From assembly GCA_030015575.1 (NCBI GenBank), contig CM057342.1:614945348-615009347 (forward strand): a stretch of DNA of 64,000 bases. Direction: 5' to 3'. The notes under the pieces are model-generated. The model ran no database searches, was not told the DNA's origin, and saw only the letters and a list, made by a program, of their open reading frames with translations. Of the stretch, positions 11,809 to 20,726 are shown piece by piece (positions within the stretch are counted from its first letter, which is position 1; the number at the start of each line of letters is the position of its first letter). The translations under genes and the position numbers were made by a program. Source of the DNA: Agapanthus africanus. Taxonomy: Eukaryota; Streptophyta; Magnoliopsida; Asparagales; Amaryllidaceae.

Positions 11809-12912
11809 TGTTAAACATGCTTTGTGTGCATGACATGTAACATTTTGTTCATATCCATGGTTTTATTTTTCATATGGTTTTGTTTTTAAAGAGAAAAGAA
11901 AAGAAAAGAAAACAAAGAAAAACAAAATGATGAGAAGGGGGGACAAAGTTACATGGAGGTTTGGCATGAGATAGAGTGAGAGTGAGAAAGAGAGTTATGG
12001 CTGCATTTAACCATTTGCCTTCTTCATTTATTTCTTCATCTTATCATTTTCTTCATCTCCACTTCATCTTCTCCTTTTCTCACCGCCACCTTCCACCTCT
12101 ACCATCCTGAAACCACCCCTAAAGCCATCTCAAAACTCATGTAAACCTTCACAACGGATGTTCCTAACCTTAATCTAAACCACATGGAGTGATCAAGTTT
12201 CAGTTTTGGGCTCATTTGGTCATCCTAGAATTTTCTTAAGTTGCTCTTTTAAGGTAATACTCTCACCTTTAGACTAGTTTTATGTTTCCTAACCTCGCAA
12301 ACTAATTTAGAGTTAGAAAGTTTATACTTTGTGAACTTAGAAATTTCCAAAGTGAGAATTAGTGGATAATACTTGTAGTACAGGTTCAGTGGAGGTTTAG
12401 TGAGTGTATACAAGACCATTAGTGATAAGTGAGAGTGTTTTAGTGGAGAAATTCTCGGATTTGACGAGTTTAGAATTTTCCGATGTCGGTTTTGGATGAC
12501 TGTTGATATTCAAATGGAATCTGGAATGACTTGGGGACTCTGAAAATTAAATAGCGGATACAGTGAGATGTATAGACTAGTAGAAAGCCACCGAAGAAGC
12601 CCGAGCCCCTAACTCCAAAACTTGGCCGCCGTTTTATTTATTTTTACCGCAAATATCGGGTCAAGTTTGGAATTAGGTTCTTAAACTTGGTCTGTAGCTC
12701 ACTCATTAGGTCACTAAGACTACCCTATATGAAAAAAAAGTCCAATATCACATTAAGAAAAATCTATAGTTGTTTTACTTGAGTTCTGGTGATATTTTAC
12801 GACTTTTGAAACTAGATTTTTGGATAATTGTGTTTTGACTCGGTCGTTTAACGTTCGTACGTCAACGCCGGGGGTTGTTTTGTTGTTTTAGCGCGTGTTG
12901 ACCATAGATTCT
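11809..12912 (+). repeat. Direct repeat copy 2, cut by element A
   Basis: Second copy of 9519-10633 with small indels, including a 12-13 bp insertion near 12640. It is interrupted at 12912/12913 by the LTR of element A; the matching point in copy 1 is 10633. Confidence 0.75.
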
Positions 12913-14973
12913 TGTTGGATATATGTATGCCCTAGAGGCCATTATGAGATAGTGTATGTACTGATGTGTATATAAATATATATATTCAAAGGACAGTCTT
13001 GCTCGACATGATAGTATGCTATCTGATTTCACTTTATCATATGTTCACTTGATCATGTTTATATTCATTTGGTACATGTTGATAAAACCCTAAGGATATT
13101 GACTTGACTACTGGGATTATGATGCGGATCATACTAGTGGGACATCTGTAGTTTATAAGCATATCCTTGAAATGTTCCTAGCCGTAGGTATATCGAGACA
13201 GGGCATCGATATTCCAGTGTAGACTAGCGTATACTATTCTTGTTCCATATGATGGGCGATGGATGATCCTATATCCGTCTGGTGTGTTGACACCAAAGAT
13301 AGTATACGGGTGCTCAGTGAGACTGGGTAAACTGAACAGACTCACCGAGAACTCCTATGTGGTATTATATCATATGCCGGATAGCAGTTCTCAGGTGACA
13401 CCGGTACAGGTTAGTCTATAGACCCGAGATCGTCATATAGTCTTGTGTGTCCTCCCACTGTATTTTGATCTCCACCCTACTACGGCTCTACTGAGTCGTA
13501 CAAACAGGTGGATTTTGGGTATAGTCCCGAGGCATATGGAGGCAGTGAGCGATATGAGGGGTTTCGTCTCTCCCGGTATTGGGGGTTGATGCTGTGCTGT
13601 GCATGATTGGCTATAACAGGAAGTCCCTGGCCAGGGCTGCTGACATATTACCGATAAGTGTTATCAGTAAGTTTCTCAATCTGTTATAGATCATATACCG
13701 GCATGACTTATTGAGTTATTGTGGTCGACGATTCCATCCCTAGACTCGATATGCAGCATATCTGATGAAGAGACCGGACTGTACGGTAAGTGTTGCCAGT
13801 TGGATTGACGGGAGTTTTGACAGGTTCGCTTGTTCTTCTTCTGATCGCTCGATACCCGGGTGGCCGTTACGTTTAGCTGACCGCTTGCGGCTTGTAGGTG
13901 TTTGATATGATCATCACCTACTGCTGGCGTATTGACGAGTCTAAGAGTCCCATATAGAAGTTTCTTGGATCAGGCGAAACGAAGTGGTGCGCATATGAGA
14001 TAAGTGCGGAAGCTCGATTAAATACCAGTATATGATACTGTATTTTAATCGGGCGTTTTATATTAGTCGGGTCGTATGAGATATGACCGGTTTATTAAAT
14101 CAAGTGTTGATTTAATATTGACTTTTATCTCTTTTATTTAAACCCTTTTCTTTTGATGGATGCATGCATGTATATGTACATGATGATGTGGATACACACA
14201 TACATACATGTATTTGTATCATGGTTGACGATACAACTTAGATGGCAATATAAGAATCACATGGTTCATAATTTAATATATGGATATTTTTGAATTAAGT
14301 TAAAGATAAAGGAAAATAGATAATGACTCATTTCTTTTTAGTGACTCATTTCTTCTACACTTTTCCATGGTTGACTTTGACTTAACTATGGTTTATTTTC
14401 CTTTGCCTTTTAACTCATGAGAAAATATCTAGATATTATATTTAACTATGGTTTCTATTATGATATTTATCTCTCTCTCATTTTCTTTTTGAAATTATTC
14501 ATCCAAAAGAAAAAAATATCAAGCCATCTTCTTCTTCCTCTCTCTAGCTCTCTCTTGAGTTCTAAATTGAGTTAGATGAATAAAAAGAAAGGGTATTAAG
14601 TGAGATTAGCAACCACTTCATCATCCTACACAATCTTTGCTACTTTGTGCAGGGTGTTTTGCTTCAAGGATTTCAAAGATCAAGTGAAACAACAAGCTTT
14701 GAGTAAAGGACTTCGGGTGGATCGTCGTGAACTTAGAGGTGATCTAGCGAGCAGTTCCAAACTAAAGGAGATCCAAGGAGTCACCCTAGGAGGTCTACAA
14801 AGGGTGTAGTCTCTCCACTTAGTGTAAATTATCTTTTAGATGTGATACTTTTAATTGTTACTTTATAATTCTAGTTCGATTCCTAGTTTAGTTTACTTAG
14901 CACATCATAAATTTAAAGTTATGGTATGTGTAATGCTTCCAAACCCTAAACGAGGTGTAAATGAAACCCTACA
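12913..14973 (+). mobile_element. Element A 5' LTR (copia)
   Basis: 2061 bp, starts TGTTGGATATATG and ends CCCTACA, followed by the PBS. It aligns along its length with the B, X and Y LTRs but is clearly a different subfamily. A strong hairpin (14015-14051, 17-nt arms around ATG) and a second (arms ATTAAATCAA/TTGATTTAAT, near 14095) lie in the part where B has its hairpin cluster. Its 3' partner LTR is not in the window. Confidence 0.88.
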
Positions 14974-15328
14974 GCGGTATCAGAGCCAAGCTAGAGCTTT
15001 GGAGTAAGCTAGACGACGTTAAAAACCTCGAACGAACGAAACACGACGCCCGGGGGGTGCTCTCTGGAAATTTTTCTAAAACGTGGATTTTTTCACATTA
15101 AAAATACTTTAAAAATTCAGCAGAGTATTTTATGGGCCCACAAGAAGTACGACGCCCTAACTCTACTGTACGACCGCGGAACCGTGGCCATAGTGGCCTT
15201 TCTGCGGCGGTTCCACGGCGCAGTAGGTGGTTCATGGGCCGTATCTTCTTGTGCAGGCCCATATGTATTTTGTGCAGTTACTGGTATTGTTTAAAACTGC
15301 TCAAGTGTTGAGCTTTCTGAGAAGTCTG
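14974..15328 (+). mobile_element. Element A: PBS and start of leader
   Basis: PBS at 14975-14987 reads CGGTATCAGAGCC, one base off the usual tRNA-Met type. The leader is cut at 15328 by element B; the last five bases, GTCTG (15324-15328), recur after B at 25701-25705. The leader resumes there. Confidence 0.85.
15129..15266 (+). other. GC-rich hairpin in A leader, ~200 nt after PBS
   Basis: The inner part (about 15172-15220) pairs CCGCGGAACCG with CGGCGGTTCCACGG around a GTGGCCA/TGGCC core. An outer inverted repeat (TGGGCC, CACAAGAAG and their complements) lies near 15132-15150 and 15236-15262. Same position relative to the PBS as in the other copia leaders. Confidence 0.6.
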
Positions 15329-17532
15329 TGTTAGTTATATGTATGCCCTAGATGCCATTACTATACATAGGATGTATATTGTAGTGGATGCTTGGACATA
15401 TATAGGGAGGACTTTCTTGCTCGACATGATAGTATGCTATCTGGTTACTCTTTACATTAACATGTACACTGATTGTCTCTCTGTTACATGTTGGTAAAGC
15501 CCTTAGGATGTGTACTTGATTACCTGGACTATGATGCGGATCATACAAGTGGGGACATGGTAGTCCATAAGTACATCCTTCAAGGTCCCTAGTCGTGGGT
15601 GTATCGAGACGGGGCATCAATATACCAGAGTAGACTAGCGTATACCTTCTCGACCCATACAGATGGGCGATGGATAATCCCATATCCATTGGTGTTTGAC
15701 ATCAGAGATGATATACGGGTGCTCAGTGGAGACTGGGTACACTGGATGGACTTGCCGAGAACTCCCAGATGGTATTATACCTCACGTCAGATGGCAGTTC
15801 TCTGGTGACACTGGTACAGGTTAGTCTGTAGACCCGAGATCGTCATAGAGTCTTGTATGATTCCCAATGTGCTTTGATTTCCACCTTACCACGTCCAAGA
15901 GGGCGTGCAAAACGGTAGTTTTTGGGTACAGTCCCGAATCACATGGAGGCAATGAGCGATAGGAGGGGATTCGTCTCTCCCGGTATAGGGAGTTGATGTT
16001 GCGCTGTGTCCGATTGGCTATAACCAGAAATCCCTGGCCAGGGTTGCTGAGATTTACTGGTAAGTGTTACCAGTAGTTTCTCGAACTATTATAGACCTCA
16101 TATCGACACGACTTATCGAGCTACTGGGGTCTAACGTTTACCACCCCTAGGCGAGATATGCGACATATCAGACGATCAGACCGGACTGTACGGTAAGTGT
16201 TACTGGTTGGATTCACAGGAGTGTGAGCGGGCTTGCTCGTCGATCTTCTAATCGCTCAATACCCGGGTGGCTGTTACATTTAGCAGACCGCTTGCAGCTT
16301 GTGGGTGTTTGATATGATCATCACCTGCTGCCGGCGTATTGACGAGTCTTTAGAGTCCTACACAGAGGTTTCCTGGCTCAAGCAAAACGAAATAGGAGCG
16401 CATATGAGATATGTGCGGGACCGAGAATAATGCGTGTATGTGATACCGTATTCTATTCTCGCGATGAATGTATCGATTGGTTGTATGCGATATAACCTAG
16501 TTATCGAATCAAGGATTGATTCGATAAGTCGATACATTGGATATTAGTCGGTCATATGCGATATGACCGGATCGTTAAATCAAGTATTGATTTAATGATT
16601 TAATGTATAACTATATATTAGATATATTACTTTACATTAACTAGTATTTGTTCACTTAAAGATGGATTTTCTCACTTGATGTGCACATTGTATATATGAT
16701 ATAGTTTTGTGCACTAGATTGTATCATGTTTGATGATACATGCAAACTTGAGTGTATGTTTACTTTAAACCATGTTTAAGTGAATGGTTAGGGTTTTGTT
16801 ATCATTTCTTGATTATTTATTTTATTTATTTCTTCATTTTTAGCAAGAAAAGAAATGGTTGCTTCTTTTGTTTTTTCCTTGAAGCTTCAAAAAGCTTTGA
16901 CCATTTTTGTTTCTTTTGCTTAACCTAACCATTCACCTAACCATAGTTTATTCTCTACTCTCGACCATGGTTGGATTATGATAAGAATGACTTGGATTTT
17001 CTTTTTAAAAAAAATTCTTATCATATTCTTTCTTCTTCTTCTTCTTCTTCAAGAAGAAGAAACCTTGCTACCTTTAATGGTGACATGAGAAAAAGAGTGA
17101 GAAATCCAAATCCAAAGTGAACCCACTTCCTATTTCTTCATCCTCTACCACTTGCCATGTAGTATAGGGTGTTTTCTTCACAAGTTTCATGACTTGGTGA
17201 AGTTGGAGCTTGATCTTGAGTTGCCTCGACGTAAATCATCTTTGGCATCGAAGTCGACGACCTAGCCCGATCATTTCTTCGACGAAACCATCGCTAGAGT
17301 CCGGGATCCGATGATCGCAGCGGAGGGACATCATCACGGAGCTAAGGAAGTGGAGGACCAGATCTACAAAGGTTGTAGTCTCTTTCACTTAGCAGTAAAG
17401 TTGTTTACTACTTGCATGTTTCGCCTAATCTCTAGTTAACGATCTAGTTTAGGGTTCCTCGGCACCGAAAAATTTGAATTTGGCATGATCGATGCCCTGT
17501 GGAACCTCATGAGTGTACCTAGGAACCCTACA
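15329..17532 (+). mobile_element. Element B 5' LTR
   Basis: 2204 bp, TGTTAGTTATATG...CCCTACA. It includes a hairpin cluster at 16469-16595, a CTT-run and its complement near 17030-17065, and is followed at 17534 by PBS TGGTATCAAAGCC. Promoter and poly(A) positions could not be fixed by eye. Confidence 0.93.
16469..16595 (+). other. Hairpin cluster in B 5' LTR
   Basis: Four hairpins in series: 16479-16497 (GGTTGTAT, loop GCG), 16501-16527 (12-nt perfect arms TTATCGAATCAA, loop GGA), 16549-16569 (9-nt arms CGGTCATAT, loop GCG), 16575-16595 (9-nt arms TTAAATCAA, loop GTA). The first two are enclosed by TGTATCGA/TCGATACA (16469-16536), giving a three-way junction. The pattern reads as a duplicated two-hairpin module whose arms changed but stayed paired. 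The 3' LTR repeats it at 24634-24760. Confidence 0.75.
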
Positions 17533-17713
17533 GTGGTATCAAAGCCAGGTTAGAGCTTTAAGCGAAGTGTAGACGAAGTTAGAAGTCCGATCGAATCCGT
17601 AAACCACGACAAAACCCTTCTCTGTACATTTTTCAAAACAGTGGATTTTTGTGAATTAAAAATGCTCAGAAAAATAAGCAGGAAAAACTAAGAATTACTG
17701 TGAAGTACGGTCC

Positions 17714-17794
17714 ACTAAGTCAATAATTTGACCGCGGAACCACGGCGAAACCAAGGGTTTGGCGGCTGTTCCGCGGCCAAAATTTGGACTTAGT
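17714..17794 (+). other. 81-nt GC-cored hairpin in B leader
   Basis: Outer arms ACTAAGTC/GGACTTAGT and core CCGCGGAAC/GTTCCGCGG close on an apical AAACC-AAG-GGTTT loop. It lies about 180-260 nt downstream of the PBS. The equivalent F hairpin (48459-48537) has different outer arm bases that still pair. Confidence 0.75.
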
Positions 17795-18832
17795 CCCTGA
17801 AATTTCATATATTTATTCTTAGGTCCTTTCTTCGCAATTTTTATGGGAATTTTTTAATTCCACTCAAGTGTTGAGTTTTCTAGGGTTTTATTGGAGAATC
17901 GTTAATTTGATCGGATAATTTAACTTCGTTTATGATTTTCCAGATATTTTAGAAACCGTTAAAAAGTTCGACCGGATATAAATACCAACTTTTTCCCCTG
18001 CCGGGAAATTTCCAAGTGTTGGATTTTTCCGTAGTTTAAGAATGTTCTAAGTAGTGCAAGTAACGCGATGGACCCTATAGAAAACAACAAATCTTAACTC
18101 GATTATGTGACCGTCTTGAACTGCCCTTTGAACCTTAGGATTTGGGGCAGTACGGCATGCCACATGTGAGGCATTGGCTTGACCCTTCTACGGCTGGACC
18201 GTTGGTACTGAGGCATGAAGTGGATGTTTTTGAACTTATTTCAAGTGTTGAGCTGTTTCGGGAAACATTGGGTGTTTGATTGTTCGATCGGAAAGTTTAA
18301 CATTTTCTATTTATCTGGAATGTGATACAATATTTGGAATCCACAAGTAGTTATGAGATAACGGAATGAATGTTATAAACATAGCACTTTAGTCTCACTT
18401 GATCGGTTGCCATGGAATTTTGATGCGATCAAAAGTCCGTCGCAATCACGTAGTGTACGCAGATACTCGCCGGTAAACTTAATAGATAGCCATGCCCCTT
18501 AGCCCCGACCAAGTGACTGTAGGAGAACCCCGTCGCCGAAAGCATCCGTTCGGGTGCTCGCGGTAGCGGTGTTCCGCCTTGGTGCACTTCGTCGATGGTA
18601 TCGGGGGTGCGGCCGCCTACTAAAGTTTGCGACGAGCATTCGATTAGGATGTCGGGAATCTTGTTGAATTGCCCGACTTAATATTGAAAAGAGTTTTCGA
18701 TAATGAGACTAAAATGCGGGGTTTATAATTGTTAGGCATGCGATATCTAATGAATTCATTTGATTAGGCATGCGATGTCTAAAGAGTTTGCGGATTCAAA
18801 CTGTTGTAGTTTTACATTTTCTTTTCTGTGAC

Positions 18833-18912
18833 CGTAAGTGTAGTATGTAGTGGTATTGCCGATTGTCGTTGCTATACGTCGACGACAATCGGTGTATCCA
18901 TACTTACTTACG
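18833..18912 (+). other. 80-nt leader hairpin with donor-like GTAAGT (B)
   Basis: The foot pairs CGTAAGT with ACTTACG; the upper stem pairs GCCGATTGTCGT with ACGACAATCGGT. GTAAGT at 18834-18839 resembles a 5' splice donor. Equal-length counterparts are at 26008-26087 (A) and 49582-49661 (F); F keeps the upper stem with a paired G-C to T-A swap. Confidence 0.7.
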
Positions 18913-19470
18913 TTGATGACATGTGATGTTATGTGTTGCTGGATATGTTATATTGGATCGTCGTGTTTGAATGGTCGGGGTTTTTTTATGTGAGATGGGT
19001 GTTTTTCATTTTCATTCATGTAAAAACTTGTATGTAATATTCTTTTATTGGGGCACTTCCAGGTTTCGGAAGATGTCACCGTTGATGTATATTATTTACT
19101 TTTCAGCATTAGGATAGACCCAAGGAGGGAAGCACAAGTAACTGGGTTCTGGGGTCCAGTGGGAGACCAACTCAAGGAGTCGAGTCCGGGTCTCCTAACC
19201 CTAGAATTGGTAGGGTTGCTTGCCGCTCTCGTAGAGGTCTAGGTGTGTGGGATTGGCTATTCATCACGACCGTGGAATCCGTGTTTTATACTGGCTCGTA
19301 TTGAAAACACGGACATCCTAGTATATCCAATGTTTCATATGTTTCTTCTCCTGCGATATCTGTGATGTGATCATGTGATATGTTCAGATAGATACTGTAT
19401 ATAGTATATATGATATATTATATAGACATTGCTTATGTTTTACACCCGCGCTAGCCCTGCATCGCTCTGG

Positions 19471-19491
19471 CGTTAGTTACCTAACCTAACG
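19471..19491 (+). other. CGTTAG hairpin in B leader
   Basis: CGTTAG and CTAACG arms inside a larger domain bounded by GCTTATG (about 19431) and CATAAGC (about 19532). Same hairpin in A (26646-26666), X (34325-34345) and F (50217-50237), within well-conserved flanks. Confidence 0.65.
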
Positions 19492-19694
19492 GTGCAGACG
19501 GGACATCGTGGCGAATGCGGATGGCATAAGCGTACGTTATATTTATCTGTGATGTTTAGGTGATTTAAATGATGGGACTTCATTAATGTGATTAATGAAA
19601 ATAAAAGAAACCTAAAGATGTTGTGAAATCGAATTTCAAAAATAAATCAGGTAGCTACAGTTCTTGCTTTGCATCGCGGTGTTCCTTGTAGAAC

Positions 19695-19906
19695 ATCCTG
19701 TACCTTATTCGATAAGGAAAGGAACGAGATCCCTTCACCGAGAGTGACTCCTTTAGCAATAACTGGCAGATGCTACAACTCTCAGTTTGTCTTTTGATTG
19801 CTTCTATAGTTTCTGCTTTGCACAGTGATATATATGATATATCCCGCACCTCATTTGACGAGGAAAGGGCCGACGATCCCTTCACCGGGAGTGACCCCTT
19901 TAGCAA
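19695..19906 (+). repeat. Tandem 66-nt repeat in B leader
   Basis: Units at 19695-19759 and 19841-19906, spaced 146 bp. Each can form a stem closing AAAGGG/CCCTTT (unit 2) or AAAGGA/TCCTTT (unit 1), a matched change. Present in F (50440-50505, 50587-50652), absent from A and X. Sense and antisense frames through it are not shared intact between B and F. Confidence 0.75.
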
Positions 19907-20039
19907 AACTAGAAAAGCCTTAAAAACACTCCATTTTAAAATCATTTGATTCTACAGCGATATCAAGTTCATTACGCAATAGGTTTTCAGAAAAACCTGT
20001 CGTAGCCCTCTGTCATTTCAGATAAGTACTATTTAGTAT

Positions 20040-20265
20040 TCGTGCTGCGGTAGTTTGGCATGCGTCAAGGCATAGTGTACGGTGGCTAACTAGTGCTTAT
20101 CTGCTTGCATACGATACGATTGGATTAGGGTATTCGCACGGCGTTGTTTGGCATGCGTCAAGGGTCGTGCGGGTGGGTTTAATTCAATCAAGAAATGTAC
20201 AGGTTGAACTTGACTAGCGGACTATGGGTTGTTTGGCATGCGTCAAGGTCATAGCACACTAGGGG
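20040..20265 (+). other. Three-hairpin array in B leader
   Basis: The motif TTTGGCATGCGTCAAGG occurs exactly three times (20054-20070, 20147-20163, 20232-20248). Each forms TTGGC/GTCAA around ATGC. Outer arms differ per copy, for example CGCACG/CGTGCG in copy 2. Arrays with the same spacing but different motif sequence are in A, X and F. Confidence 0.8.
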
Positions 20266-20470
20266 CAAAATATTATCGGGAATTTCAAGTGTTGAAATTT
20301 GTAATGAGATTGCATACCTTCTTTGAGATAGTTGGATCCCGATACCCACTGCGAGTAATTGTTACTCCAGGGAGAGTTTTACACATTACAATTAGCCGAT
20401 CAAGTAGGTGTCTAGAAAGGTGTCAACGGGGTTACGCCTCTGGGAAAACGAGGTTTACATTAATTAGGTT

Positions 20471-20484
20471 CGTGCGAAAGCACG
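20471..20484 (+). other. GAAA-tetraloop hairpin before B coding start
   Basis: CGTGC-GAAA-GCACG, about 210 nt before the pyrimidine tract/CAG. Flanked by GAGGTT and ACCTCC, which can extend the stem. Conserved in A (27416-27427), F (51212-51227) and X (35141-35150, stem CGC/GCG). Confidence 0.7.
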
Positions 20485-20726
20485 GGGGACCTCCCTCAAA
20501 GTACCGACACTGGCCTGGCTGAAAGATTGGCGAACTTGTAGCGTGTAATTAATCCCGGCTAGTCTTTCCTTTGAGGGTTTGAAGGAAGATTTGATCAAAA
20601 CAGTGGGAGCCATCCTGATTAGATAAAATAATAACCATTCTGATCTTGCAAGAGCATACGCTGAGTGTTTTCTTCTCTCTCTCTCTCTCCAGGTAGCGAC
20701 CATATCACGCCTTAATCAAGATAATA

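Larger units (their letters stand above)
17533..20692 (+). mobile_element. Element B leader (untranslated)
   Basis: About 3.2 kb from PBS to a pyrimidine tract ending CAG (20691-20692) just before the short coding start. Landmarks in order: GC-rich hairpin (17714-17794), 80-nt hairpin (18833-18912), CGTTAG hairpin (19471-19491), TTCATTAAT hairpin (19579-19599), long-range helix arms (19620-19630 with 19948-19958) enclosing a 66-nt tandem duplication, three-hairpin array (20040-20265), GAAA-loop hairpin (20471-20484). It matches F's leader along its whole length. Confidence 0.85.

Noticed and set aside
17030..17065. CTT-run followed by GAAGAAG, and similar at 25190-25232
   Set aside because: Simple-sequence repeat within the B LTRs; not a separate feature.
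19655..19945. Antisense frame in B leader with a like-named partner in F (50386-50751)
   Set aside because: It follows from the tandem 66-nt repeat read backwards. The repeat varies by stem-preserving changes, which fits structure better than coding.
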